In this document: positions 26,576 through 38,800 of the stretch, piece after piece
Layout: each line of letters begins with the position of its first letter
How positions within the stretch are numbered: position 1 is the first letter of the stretch
Assembly: GCA_959347315.1 (NCBI GenBank)
Contig: OY365813.1
Location: 21,210,854-21,274,853, forward strand
Direction: 5' to 3'
DNA length: 64,000 nucleotides
DNA from: Bimastos eiseni
Taxonomy: Eukaryota > Annelida > Clitellata > Crassiclitellata > Lumbricidae
Translations under genes and position numbers: made by a program
The notes under the pieces: model-generated
Told to the model about the DNA's origin: nothing
Databases searched by the model: none
Seen by the model: the letters and a program-made list of their open reading frames with translations, nothing else

Positions 26576-29500
26576 TTTCAACTAGGAATATCCTGACAAT
26601 GATTTCTTTACTACCACTACCCACCTTGGTGATGCTAACAATCGGATCGATCACGCCGTGCGGAAACTGCGGTGCTGAACCAACAAGCTGAAATACGATG
26701 ACACAAAGCAATGAGAACGAGAAATCGACGAACAGTGTTCTACTACAGTACTGTAACTAATAACTTCTATAGCACCGGAATTCACAAAGGATCAACCAAT
26801 AGTGCACCAAAACCAAGCCGTATCGTATCTTTAGTCTATATAGCGCCTCTTACAGAATAACTATTCAGCATGGAAACCCCTGGGAAAAAAATGCCCTTGA
26901 AGAGGTAAATAAAAGTAAATAATAAAACGTAGTCACTAAAAGGAGGTACTCAACAGGCGGCACCTAAATGTAGGTATTTGAAAGGAGGTAACTAAACGGA
27001 GATATTGAAAAGTACATATTTTAAAGGATGTACTTAAAACAAAGTTCCTAAAAGTAGGTATTCAAAAGGCGGTAACTTAAAGCAGTTGGGAGGTACTAAT
27101 ATGTCTGTTAACACTAAATAACTTTCTGGTGTTGCAACATACAGATGATTATTACCGCAGATGGTGAGCAAGGCCATCAGAAGGAAAACAATAAAAATTC
27201 TACCATGCACGTTCTGGAATTGATTGCACTCTTCATCGCTCCTACGTCGACCTTTCTCGTGACTGCATCGATTGCTACGTGGATAATTTTGATGCCGAAA
27301 TAGCTGGCACCCTGAAACCATCAACAGAACCAATGGTAGAAGGATGCAGAACAGCAACTTATGAGGTTACAGCAACGGCAATAAGTCAAGAATTATTCTG
27401 CTGAACTACAGCAACCAACTCCAAACAGAGATACATACACTGAAATATGTCTTCATTACATACCCGAAGACTCCCCAACGTTGAAACAATAATGCAATAA
27501 CACGGACACTCGCTCCTTGAGCAGTCCTGATGGACCTAAGCTTTGTCCTGCATGAACTACAATCCCAACAACACAAACCCACTATGCCCTCTGTCCCCAA
27601 TCCAAGAGGAGTTATGTATACAGTAGGCCTACCTTGTCAAATGCTGCATGGGCTGTTACGGGCACCACCCTGAAACACAATCAAATGCAGATCCAGGATG
27701 AGAAGAACAAAACGGTGGTTATGCAAATGCTAGCAGAATTCTAAGAGCGCACGAAAATGAGCAACATTGGCAAATGTTGGCAAACTGTGCCACATTTAGA
27801 GCACCAATTTCCAGCTCATGCAGCAATAGCACTTACTGTACACTATTTTGCTAACCGTTGCAACAGTTTTGGAAATGACATTTAAGATCATGAAGCTAGC
27901 GCAGAGGGCGTCTCTAAGTAGATTGCTTGAAGAAGCGCTATATCAAGTTTCCTTGATTCAACGTTGAAAGAACATGCTCCATCTTGGGAAACCGATAGAA
28001 ATTGAAATCAAATGACATTTCGGCGCAAAAGGGAGAAAAATCGGTGCATTCTGACGGTTTTCCTTTGTCATTTATACCTGTGTCATTTATACCTGTGTCA
28101 TTTATACCTGTGTCATTTATACCTGTGTCATCTATACCTGTGTCATTTATACCTGTGTCATTTATACCTGTGTCATTTATACCTGTGTCATTTATTCCTG
28201 TATAATCACAACTCATCAGCATCAGTTCTGCATCCAAACCATCAACGTCTCCACCTCTCGTTTCTCTATTTATTTATAATCCAGTTATCGACTTCTCACC
28301 TCTTTGACTTCTCAACAATAGATGCTATGTAATATAGCAGCAACAGATGATAACAAGTTTAATAGAAGTCAAATTTAACTGTATGGCAGTCTGCAAGGCA
28401 CTGTTAATCTTACAGTTACCTCGGGAGCATAAGGCCAAACTGACCTGATGGGGCCACCTGGCATCGAAGCCGCCTCCTCCTATTCTTTGTGCCAGTTTGT
28501 TACCCTTTGACCATCTACCCAAAACAAATGAATCTAGTTGCATCATACATCTCTGGATAACGGATGCCCATGGAGTAGGCACGATCGCGGTACGCCTTGC
28601 ATGCCAGCATGATGCTCTCGGTTCCACCAGATGTCATCTGTAATCAACATGTAAAACTAATTGTAATTGCTATAACAAGGAACAACGAATTATGATGAAA
28701 CATACTAATTAAAAACTGATCAGTCATTTGCAAACGATAGCCAATTACGTCGGTAAATAAAATCATCCAGATAACCCTACATCCTTTCGTTGCTTAAAGA
28801 TTGCATCCTTTTTTTCGGAGTCTCTCACATGGATAGCACCTCTGATCAGTGCAGCACTGTGAGCGTATCATATCTTTAGATTTATGTAGCGCCATCCACA
28901 GAATAACAACTCAGAGGCGATCTCAGCACAGAAACCCCGGGGGAAAAGAAACGCCTTTAAAGCGTGAGAGAAGCAGGTCATAAGTCTTGTTCTTAATGAT
29001 GGAGGCAGATGATTCGGGATAGATGGACCCACAACAGCAAATGCCCAGCGTTGGCACTATATAAATCAATGAACAGAATACAATACATCTCCTACAGAAG
29101 AAACTACCATCAAGTGCCAGTATGCAATCATCTTGTTAGACATTTTATTACAGTACCGTTCCACACGTTTCTGGTCCTCCCTGGAAGAGGCTGCAGACCA
29201 TTCGAACCACTTCCGCCTCCATCTTCCGCACGTCTGGAAAGACGTCCGCGTGCAACGGATTAGTCCAGGCAAAGTCGGCATACACCTAGACAAAAAATGT
29301 CCATAGTCACAAAACAGAAAAAAACAATAAAAATTGGAAACTCAACACAAAAGTCAACATCCAAATTCAGTGTAGTGAATATTTTCGTAAATTAGCACAA
29401 ACTCAAACAAATTCAGTGCAAACAAAAAACTGATTTGCTTATGAACTTGTTATTATGATAACAATAACAAAAAGTCTGCATATAGCTAAATGAAATAAAT

Positions 29501-32500
29501 AATAAAAATATACAAAAAAAGCCATAGCTCAGACAAAAAGCCAGCATATAATTAAAAAAAAAAAATATTAATAGTACGAGTTATACTGCACCCTAGCTTA
29601 GTCGATACTATTAAAGTGCATTGTTCACAAGAATGGCACAATCTTCATTTAACTCTACCACTGTATGCACTATGACAATACCAAGCCTAAGCATGGATAA
29701 AGGAGGGCAATGCTAATGATCTTTGTTATCGCACAATGTCATTAAACTGCAAATAACCATGCAGTGAGCGCAGCAATCGATAAGGAACAGAATGATAACT
29801 CTCATCACACTTCGGTAAATTGAACTAAAAAAGTCTAAGCGCTTCGTCTTAACGGCAATTGAGTAAAACAGAGGCCGAGATATCGCTCACCTTCGATATG
29901 AGCTGAGTGAGCTTCTCCTCTCCACTGTAGACCGTCCCTGAGCAAGCCCCATCACTCCACTTCACACTGACTGAAATAGAAATCTTACGATTTCAGTGAA
30001 AGTACTCTAACCAGAAACGATAATACGGTGGCTAAGCATGGGTAAAAGAGAAAGTCTTGGCGTAGACCAGGGGTGTCAAACCTTCTTAAATGGTGGGCCA
30101 TTGACAACGTTTTCTGGAAAGTGGCGGGCCACAATGCTTACGCACCTAAGCAAAATAGGGGTAGAGATCTGGGAGAGGGCTCGGAGAACACGTCCTGAGA
30201 AAATTCACACAAAACCAATTCTGATATGGTGCATTTTCTAACCTACAAACAGTTGAATTAGGCTTAAAACATCTTAATGTCGATATTCATTAACAATCAC
30301 AAACATCACATAAATCTCATTTAGGCCATAAAAATGACATTAAAATTTTTATTCTCAAATTGTGTGGTCTTTAGCCAAGGCTCTAGGGGCCATAAAAACA
30401 TTGCTGATGGGCCAGAAATGGCCCACAGGTCGGCTCTTTGACACCTCTGGTGTAGACCAATTCATTAAAGGAAGGATCTCCTCTACCGTCTGACACTGTG
30501 TCCTGGGTAGTGCACCACTGCACCTGTTTTATCATTGGGATCTATTCATGTTAACAACATTTAAATGTACACGGACAATCGCAATGTCCTTGACCGTAAG
30601 ATGCCAAATGAATGCTACATACAGAGATGTAAGATATTTTCATTTAAGAAATGTGTTATACATACCTAATTCCTTGTACTTCAACAGCTCTTTAAGAACT
30701 TGAGCCTGAAATAAAGTCATACATCAACGATAACATCAACACCAGAGCATCAGATGAGAGACCTCAATCATGTTAGTGCCTTCATCTTTTTAACCTCAGC
30801 ATATGAGAGATCTCAATCAACAAGAATGACTGCAGTCCCTTAGACAAGTCCTGAGAATTGCCCATGGGAATGAAGCATTGGCACCTTCATTTTCTCATCC
30901 TCAGCATATGAGAGATTTTAATCAAAAAGAATAACAGCAGTTCTTTAAACATACCCTGAGAGGCAGTCATGGGGATGAAGCATTGGCACCTTCATTTTCT
31001 TAACCTCAGCATATGAGAAGGTGACAAGGCGACATCAAACAGAAAGACAATCGAAATTCTCACAATAGAAACATCGCATCAAAAGACGACTTCTTAACAA
31101 TCCCAGCCAAACCTCGGAAAGTCCTTTCGTCGGTAGAGTCTCAATGTACGACTCTCCTTTGGCTGACTTGTGGAATTTCTTCTCCATCTCCAGACTCTGC
31201 TTGCTCATCTCCGACTTAATTTTGTCACGAACAAACGGCAAGTTTTTCACACAATGGAATACGAACTTCTTCGATCTTTCCAAAAGGCCTGGGCAAAACA
31301 AAACCATTGATACTACACTAGACCACACGGCAATGAACACCAGACTTGGGCAACTCGTAAAATCCACTTGTGGTGGGACTTGGTAGGAGGCACACCTCCA
31401 AGAGAAGTCCACTCCTAATTAATAAGGCCGATAGCTGCTTAATTTAGGAACGAGATGAGGGGACAAAAACCTCTCCCCAGCACAAGATCAAATGTATCAA
31501 ATTATCATTATTTGTATTTATATTGCCTTATCCCTTTAATCTCCTGCCTCAATAGTAATATGAAAGGGTGTCCCCTACTAGCGGAACCAGATGGTTCCTT
31601 TGGGGATTTCAACTTTCCCAGTTGCCTTTCTTCCACCTCAATGCTAAATTTAGTACACAACCAGTTAACACTTTTTAAATTCTATCACGCTATTTAATTA
31701 TACTGCCTATGGTTGTATGCATGTATACTCTGCTAACAAATACAATGATTGGAAACAATAAAAACGATATTAATTGATTGAAAGACTGAGCGACGAAGAC
31801 CACGGGCATTTTGGGGAGTAGCCAAACCAGAGTAGTGCCCCAGTGTAGCATTAAGGTTAACTTCCTTCAGCATGCATCAATCTCTGATCAAATTTCTGCC
31901 CTGGCACAGATTTGAACCCCTCACCCCTCAATTGACAGTCACACACTAACCAACATGCCATTATGCACCCCCAGACAAAGAACACCACGACAGTATATCA
32001 CCTGATTCGGTAACCTAGGAGCAAAGTAACATCTTGCCAGAGCTGTGTCTCACGACCAAAACTCACCGCGGTCGGGCTGAAACAGGAAGTTCCATATTGA
32101 CGTGATGAGCAATGTCAAACCCACGGAGAACAGAATAATCTGCCATGCCTCCAACCGGGAACATGACGAGTTAATTCTCACGCGACTGTTCTCCAAATAC
32201 GGTTCAACGTACAAATAATAAGGACGACAAAAATCCTGTCAGAAAATGAAAAAATTAAGATCAGTAAGAAATCCCATTTTATTTCCACCATGCTCGTACA
32301 TTTCATGACATATAAAAAATTCACCAAACAGTGGTACGTCTAAAGTAAATTTTTATTCTAATAGGGTAGAAATAAAAGCTAAACATTTAGTATTTAGTGT
32401 TAGGTAGATCTCATTTGTGAATGAATTCTGCTGCTGTACGTTTCGTTTAGCCCTAAACAGATTTACAGAGCCTTTCCTTCGGCCTTGGCTGTGCCACAGT

Positions 32501-32922
32501 CCTAAGCAAAGAATCTGTGCTTATTAACATTATAAATAATGACTAATATAAAAAATAACAATTATTATTATTATTACAGGTCTAAACTATAGGTGAAGAA
32601 AATGGCAATTAAGCAAACATAAAAGGAATAGGTGTCTGTCCCATCGGCGCTTTGTTTCGAGTTTCGGGGTCACAAATGAGTGCCACGTATACTCCCTTTG
32701 GTCCTAAATTACCAATCAACCCAGTTGTTGCCCTCAACTACACACTATCGTTAGGTGCATTACGCACATCGTAATTGAAATATCCATGATATACGAAACC
32801 CTAATACACCCAAAAATCTCCCCCCGGATTGGCCTAAGTAATTACTTTATACAAAATAAGCATGAAGTATAATATACCAAAACGTCTTGGACAAAATTTG
32901 AGTTTTGCTGTTCCAAAGCCAT
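20900..32922 (-). CDS. SGPL1: sphingosine-1-phosphate lyase
   Basis: This PLP enzyme of the endoplasmic reticulum irreversibly cleaves sphingosine-1-phosphate to phosphoethanolamine and a long-chain aldehyde. Sixteen exons join in phase: 32922..32878, 32235..32067, 31288..31113, 30705..30666, 29970..29891, 29285..29157, 28637..28549, 27669..27633, 27311..27204, 26687..26625, 24995..24849, 24029..23909, 23328..23211, 22681..22535, 21772..21652 and 21034..20900. They give 574 residues, against 568 in human. The N-terminus has a membrane segment at about residues 46 to 67. Conserved blocks include [67 protein letters not shown] and ISADTHK, whose Lys361 binds PLP, followed by YGFAPKGSS. The C-terminus is [18 protein letters not shown]. 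The first exon (15 codons) is the least certain; its gtatat donor and phase fit. The other exons are supported by both splice sites and similarity. Head-to-head with MFSD3, about 2.9 kb apart. Confidence 0.95.
21166..21199. repeat. short hairpin in lyase intron
   Basis: Arms CCGAATGGGCGACATA and, reversed and complemented, CCGAATGGACGACATAA pair with one mismatch and almost no loop. Confidence 0.7.
21340..21510 (+). repeat. LINE-like 3' fragment
   Basis: The text from GTGGGTCCCTCACTATGGAA through ACACCTTCCTTTTCACGG resembles the end of CR1/L2-type LINE coding regions ([14 protein letters not shown]) followed by an untranslated tail. Related tails are at 38395..38585 and 42660..42870. Confidence 0.45.
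23047..23182. repeat. 136-bp segment duplicated at the assembly gap
   Basis: From TGTGATTTTTCACGGCTTAA to GTTATAAGCCCTTGAT. The same segment reappears at 25669..25988, interrupted there by the 200-N gap. In this intact copy only 14 bases separate the two parts. It lies 30 bases downstream of lyase exon 23328..23211. The inner ends share GGCTTA in inverted orientation, which could be remnants of terminal repeats. Confidence 0.85.
24438..24546 (+). repeat. ~95-bp interspersed repeat, family R2
   Basis: Full copy, CCACTGTTCACACTCTGACAG through GTCGTTAAACTGAAACTAC, in a lyase intron and antisense to the gene. Confidence 0.8.
25309..26350. repeat. large inverted duplication flanking the assembly gap
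   Basis: Left arm about 25309..25668 and right arm about 25992..26350 are reverse complements over some 360 bases, essentially identical by eye apart from (TA)n lengths. Each arm holds, from outside in, a LINE-like tail (GGGTGCTATATAAGTGCT), GACGGTTGGGCAAC, ATTGGACATCTACGAGCAAC, a (TA)n run, the hairpin ATCCAGTCAT..ATGACTGGAT and CTAGTTGAAAGGATATAT. The centre is the 136-bp segment containing the gap. It lies in the lyase intron between exons 26687..26625 and 24995..24849. Either a true fold-back or an assembly artefact. Confidence 0.85.
25719..25918. other. assembly gap (200 N)
   Basis: Exactly 200 N, probably a placeholder length. The flanks match 23047..23182, in which the missing part is 14 bases. 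Confidence 0.99.
26350..26600. repeat. (TA)n runs with repeated hairpin module
   Basis: Further copies of CTTTCAACTAGGAATATCC, TGACAATCCAGTCATATCC and ATGACTGGATATAT separated by long (TA)n runs. They continue the pattern of the inverted duplication and end just before lyase exon 26687..26625. Confidence 0.85.
26810..26905 (-). repeat. LINE/SINE 3'-tail repeat
   Basis: Read on the minus strand it has CCTGGGGTTTCCATGCTGA..AGTTATTCTGTAAGAGGCGC and TATATAGACTAAAGATACGA. It matches tails near 38510..38580 (plus) and 28864..28965 (minus). Confidence 0.6.
28066..28200. repeat. 15-bp minisatellite, nine copies
   Basis: Nine tandem copies of TGTCATTTATACCTG with only two substitutions, in a lyase intron. 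Because 15 is a multiple of three it reads open in several frames, but it is not coding. Confidence 0.95.
28864..28965 (-). repeat. LINE/SINE 3'-tail repeat
   Basis: Minus-strand tail with TTTCTGTGCTGAGATCGCC, TCTGAGTTGTTATTCTGTGG and CTACATAAATCTAAAGATAT, as at 38510..38580. Confidence 0.6.
29648..29757 (+). repeat. ~95-bp interspersed repeat, family R2
   Basis: Copy from CCACTGTATGCACTATGAC to TGTCATTAAACTGCAA in a lyase intron. Confidence 0.75.
30068..30449. mobile_element. hAT-like MITE in lyase intron
   Basis: 382 bp with inverted ends CAGGGGTGTCAAAC and CAGAGGTGTCAAAG. Flanking 8-bp duplication GCGTAGAC (30060..30067) and GTGTAGAC (30450..30457), one mismatch. Ends of this type are typical of hAT-related short elements. 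There is no coding frame. Confidence 0.85.
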
Positions 32923-35815
32923 TCTCGTCTATTCCTTTAAACCGCTTCAACATCAAACACAACCTGACTATATTTTGATGATGTTGCCGACGAAGGTATA
33001 ACTGACGTCAAAGCGCCACTGTTCCACAAACTTTATAGCATGTCTAGGAATTCAACTTAGATATTTTATGCACTTAAATCGCTGTCAATGTTCATAAATT
33101 GAAACTGATAATTATATTTATTTCTTGAAAACCAGATGCCCATCATGGGTAAATTATAATTTTAAAACAAACTGAAAAGAAGCAAAGTGTATGCGAGCAT
33201 AATAAGCTATGGTGCAGCATCTTTCTATATAATCTGTTTATAAGTTCATCACTGATATCATTGTACTGGACTATTGCACTTAAAACTTTCAACACAGAGC
33301 AATAATTGTAGCATATGACAATGACCAGAGGCGCCCAGATAGGGGAGGGGTCCGTAGGAAATGCCCTCAATTTCTTGCAGAGGGATATGATGCCTTCCTG
33401 ACACTTGGGACTGGGGGCTTGCCATCATCACTCGGAGAGGATTGACGATGACAGTTTCATTAGAAACACACGACGGCTGCTTGCCTACAAATTAATTGCA
33501 ATCTACAACTGAACCTGAATAAAATGTATTACTGTCTATCAAATAGATAGTGCACAATGAATCCCCATCCAGATGGCGGCTTCTTTCAGAGATATGAACC
33601 TCGAAATAGCACGATCTTCATACTAGCTTAGGCCTAATTGGTCCTTGGGCCTAAATAGAAGAGCACTTTACTAGATCAACGTTTATTTTGTAATCCTGAA
33701 TGTCTGGATTTATTATTATTCCTTTGGTTGTTATGTTGTTTTGGATTATTGAATATTGTCTATAATCCTATACTATAAATGATGTACTGTTAGTATTAAA
33801 TATTACTTGTTAACATTTATATAGATAGTTTGACATTGATGTTATGGAATTGTTTTGATGCCCTGTATATGAGATGGAAAAAAACCTTCATGGGAAAAAA
33901 ACTGAAATAAGAAAAGAACCGATACGGTCAAAAAAGAACCTTCATGAACAAACAAGAAGCTATATGGCCACATGCATAAATTTTACATATGTATGTTTGT
34001 ACATTGTATGTATATATATATACATTTATACAATATGTATGTTTATATATGTTGGAATTAAATGTAATAATCATTTATATGTTATGAAATATCTACAACA
34101 ACCACATGTCGAATTTTGCTGTCTCAGCAACCAGTCATGCAGAAATGGAATCAATAACAACACAAAAGGAAGAAAGAAAACAGAAAGACTAAAGAAAGAA
34201 AGACAACATAAAGATAAAGGATTAAAACTATATACGAAATTGAACTGAAATGTGATAAATTCTGAAGACGTCAACAGCCTGTGCTGCTATAAGATGTCGT
34301 TAAACTGTTGTATAATAATAATAGATCAACGGCATGGTGGTAGTCATTGGGCTATTGAATTTGACATTAAGGAACTCATAAGTCATAACTCCTTGTTTGA
34401 CATATGTATTAATTTAAAACAAATCTAATCGGAACCTCACCCTAATGGTTTTGTCTTTATTTGTTGGATTTATAAGTAATTATTAGCACTGATCATCTTT
34501 ATTTTTAGCAACAGAATGTTTTAACACCGACACCACTCGGAGACTGCGTCAGACGGCGTCTCCCACCAACTTCGCCTAGCGGAAGTACCTAATATGAGGA
34601 TTACGACGAAAAAAAGATGATTTTTTTAAAATTCAACATTATAACATGAATTAGCAACCAATGAAATTACAACCTTGCTTTGTTTTAAATTAGTCTGTGT
34701 GGATAAGCTCATCATAGCCATGTAGAAGCAAGGTATTTGGGTGCTTTCAAAGTAACGTATTAAAGACCAACTGCACATAGTGCACCCTAGTGTGAGACCT
34801 AAATTTCCAATGCGCCATGCACGGCAACTTGGACTCTTAAAAAGATTTTAAAAATTAGTAAATTTTTTTATCATTAATAGATTAGTATCGACTAATATTT
34901 AAAATAAATTGTAATCTAAACATAACGTCGACCAAAGTTAAGTTTCTTAATGATTCATTGGTTGAAAACACTTCTATAGCGGCTCCCTGCTGTGCATATT
35001 CAGAGGCGGTTCCGGCACACCCTCTGTGAATGAAAGCATTATATTTTGTGCGTGACTAGTGTGAAAATCTCTGCACAACCTTTTGCACATGTGCACTCTA
35101 AAAACCTACAATTTCTTATAATTGTGCATCATGAGGGTCTGTTAGTGTCAGGTTAAGCGTCGTGAGGGTTGGTTAGGGTCTGGTTAGGTGTTGTGAGGGT
35201 CGTTTAGGGTCGGGATTAGGTTTAATGTAGTTTTTATAAATATACGAAAATTCATCTTACTTACTCTTTTGTGTCAATCACGTGCAGGAAATATTTTGTA
35301 CTGACCAGTGGCAGCAGATCAAAAGATCAAAATATTATGCGTCAATTGGAGTTTCTGGAACTATAAGTAAGCGGAAGGTGCATGCAGTGTCCCTGATAAA
35401 TAGAACATTCGGATCTAAATGGTGGCAGTTCCAAGCGGATGAAAAGGCACGAAGTTACATGTCAAAGTGCAGGTAAATGGATGTAGGTTATTTATTTCAC
35501 CTCTAGGTGTGGAATGAAGATTTCTGTGGCCATAGCTATTTATAGTGGGCATGATAGCCTCATTAATAGGCAGAGACAATTTGTCAACTGGTTTCGTTAG
35601 AAGCAGGTTTGTTTGTATCTGAATCCATTTATTTGCTGCACACTACACACACATGTGCAAATATATTCTTTCCATCTTTATGTTTTGATGTGCTATGCAA
35701 GTTGACTGAGAAGTCTTTCGAAATGGTGCTATATACAGTTTCAATAACCATTACAATTGTGGAATTGTTTCAATTGTTGTTGCAGCATCACACATCGAAT
35801 CCACGCGATGTCTCC
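32923..35815. other. intergenic region between divergent SGPL1 and MFSD3
   Basis: Mostly AT-rich DNA without recognised genes. It should hold both promoters, but no clear core element was seen. Items: purine-rich GAAAGAAAG stretch near 34150..34220, degenerate TTAGGG-like DNA at 35130..35215, and an open stretch 35287..35471 bounded by cag and gtaaat. The last could be a 5' untranslated exon of MFSD3 but shows no protein similarity. Confidence 0.5.
35130..35215. repeat. degenerate TTAGGG-like repeats
   Basis: Words GTGAGGGTTGGTTAGGGTCT, GGTTAGGTG, GTTTAGGGTCGGGATTAGG in about three ~30-bp units. Resembles decayed interstitial telomere-like repeat or a simple minisatellite. Confidence 0.5.
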
Positions 35816-38800
35816 ATGATGCTTCCGGTGACAGGCAGCGTTCTCCTGCTCATGTTCCTCTACTTCATTCAGGGCCTTCCGTACGGTCTCCAGGCCCTAT
35901 TCCTCCCAGTCTATCTCCGCTCGAAGGGGGTCGACCTCACAGACATCGGCCTGCTGAAGATCGTCTACGCTCCATGGTTGTGCAAGTTTATCTGGGGCCC
36001 TTTGGTGGACCAGCTTAGCACCAAACGCAAATGGCTGTTGATCAGCGTTCTCTGTCTCGCAGTAACGTGCGTTTTTGGGGCGTTCTTTCCTCCGGACATC
36101 CTAATCCCAGTCGTCGTTGTTCTCTTCCTCCTCAATCTCTTTGCCTCTATCCAGGATGTGGCAGTTGACGCGATTGCCATCCGGCTGCTGACCTCTGAAG
36201 AACTTGGTCAGGGCAACACCGTGCAGGTCGTCGGCTACAAGCTAGGGTCGATATTCGGGGGCGGAATACTTGCGTCGTTTGTTCACGTCATCGGATGGAT
36301 GGGGCTGTTTCTCGTTCTTGCGGTCTTGTACGTCGAAGCTGGAATGTTCATTTACGTAGCTCCGGGTCTGCGAAACCTCGACGACCCTCGTCGGCCGAGC
36401 TCGAGGGCGAAGAACGACGAAGAACCAACTCACGAGAATGGCAATAATTTCGATTCGAGTTGCAGCGACGAAATGCACGGCCAATGCGATCATTTCATAG
36501 AGAATTTGGTTGGAAATAGTGTCACCACAGTTCTCGATTCGAAGGAATTGATACACGCGAGGCAGTCACGGCAGTCCTGCCACAGAGACGCATTTGCACA
36601 TTGCTCCGAATCAGCTTCTAGTCGGGAGTGTAGTCACTGTGTGGAGTCGAAACTGGAAGCCAGGGATCGCCTGGATAAGCTGGAAAGAGCAGGCGCTGAG
36701 TCGCCGAAAGTGGATGTGCGCAAATTTCACAATACTTTTCGACAGGTTCTAGACGTTCCCGGAACAATGTGGATGATGTCTTTTCTGCTCCTGTTCAAAT
36801 TAGGTGCGGTGTTTCTGCTGTAATTTTAGATTGGTATGGCATCCAAAACCAATATAGTGCCCCTTCAAGATATATACTCAGAAGTACTCTCTGTGCTGGC
36901 ATAAATAATGTTAAATGTCATAGTGAACAAGTAAAATACATTTGTTAGCAAAACTGCTCAGTAAGCCGAAAAGAGTCACCAGTGGTGGGCACACGCACAA
37001 GTTTAGAACCAACCAACGGATTCCCGTCGACAACTGACAGATCATTAATGGCATGGATGTTCAGAGTCTCTGGGCCAAGTTGTGTTGATAGGGTATAGAT
37101 ATCTGGGTTGTTTAAAAAAATGGTTAGCTTAGTCTTCTTTATGCAGTTGTTTTAAATCGGTTTTAATTTTAACCAAGAATGGGCCAGGAGCTTTAGTGTC
37201 AGAAAAAATCTCAAGACACTATTAAAGATATTTTATGCATGTAGTGTAGTCCAGGAGCAATTGGACCTAAAAATATGTCCCATGGCGGAATTAGTGATGG
37301 AAAGATGCGGTTGGTGTCATTGTCTTTGTCTGATGGTGAAAATTCCTAAAATTTATGGTGTGTGTCGTCCACCCCTGCAGTTAATGTTCAGAGATTTTTG
37401 AAAATTCCTTAAACCATAAGCCATACCTTAGACACTAAAATCACCTGTCTATCAGAGATATTGTGACATATATTTCACGGCGGTTTTTTGGCCGCCATCA
37501 GACTAGTGTTTGAGCAGTTCTGGAAGAGGCTAAAGAAGTGTCTTGATGCACAAGAAAATTAAAAAACAACAACTAGAATTTATTGAAAATTATTAAAATT
37601 TATTATGGAATAATCGTATTGAATAATTATCATTTGTATGATTATATGTACTGATTTATCTTTCATTTTGTCAAATGATAATCCAAGATATGAATGAATA
37701 GGCATAGTATGCACGAGTAGGCCACCTACTTTTTCCTGTACTTCATCTTTACACAAATCGCAAAATTAGCAAACAGCCCACTAAAATCAGGCCACATGTT
37801 GAACAGCATGATGTTTTATCTATTTTCTAAATGCGCTGAATGTAACCTAACTCTGCCACTGTTCGCTTTCTGGCAGTGCCAGTCTCAAGCCTGGATAAAG
37901 GAGGAGGAGGGCGATGATGATGATCTTTGTTGTCACACAGTGTCGTCAAACTGCAACTATTACCACCACCTAAGTCGGACAATCTAGACCAGAATCTGGT
38001 TTTGTTATCAGTTTGTTTGATGCTAATGGCATTTTTTTTCTTTTGCATTCAGGAGAGCAGGGTGCACTGAACATGCTGCCATTGTTCTTTCTTGACAAGA
38101 AAGTGGAACCATCGGAGGTGACCTTCTGGACGGGGGTCGTCGGTCAGGGAGTCTCGATCTGTGGCTCAGTCCTCGGAGGTTGGTTTGTCACGGTCTACAG
38201 GTGAACTTCATTTTGCAATATTCCCACATTTCTGTATGAAATTTCTACTGTGTGCTAAACTTTTATTAATATGACACAGGTCTGTTTTTATCGATTGTTG
38301 TGTGCTAGACGATTGGTTAGAGCACTCGGCTTGCAATACAGTTTTTTGTGTGCCTAGGAGCTAGGACTTAGACTGCCTTGACCCAACACTAGTCTCTTAT
38401 GCTGTTGTGGGTCCATTTACTTGGAATGACCTTGTTCCATCATCTAGGACTAAACTAATGACTGGCTTCTCTTCTTCGGCTTCTCACTCTTTAAAGAAGC
38501 TTCTTTCTACCCGGGGTTTCCGTGCTGAGAGCGCCTCTGAATAGTTATTCTGTGAGAGAGCTATATAAATCTAAAGATAAAGCATATGAATGTTTTGGCA
38601 TTTCCAGACAGTAATCTTGTAGATAACAAATCTAGACATCTTTAGAATGTTTTTACATTAATTTGTTTAATTGTGTTCAGAATTTGAATGCTTATACATC
38701 GTGGACATTTATATAGTTTTGGCTTCTGTGGCCGCTCTGGTATCTCACAGCATTCTTGGCTGTGCTCCATGTTAACTATGCAACTATGCAATCCCTGTCG

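Noticed and set aside
28066..28200. CRISPR-like regular repeat
   Set aside because: Units are directly adjacent without spacers and the DNA is eukaryotic.
28002..28332. Repetitive open frames, FIPVS and CHLYL repeats
   Set aside because: The 15-bp minisatellite in an SGPL1 intron keeps frames open by period; it lies between verified lyase exons 28637..28549 and 27669..27633.
35609..35815. N-terminal extension of MFSD3 in frame
   Set aside because: The 69 extra residues lack family similarity, and a tgcag acceptor at 35781..35785 suggests this part is intron.
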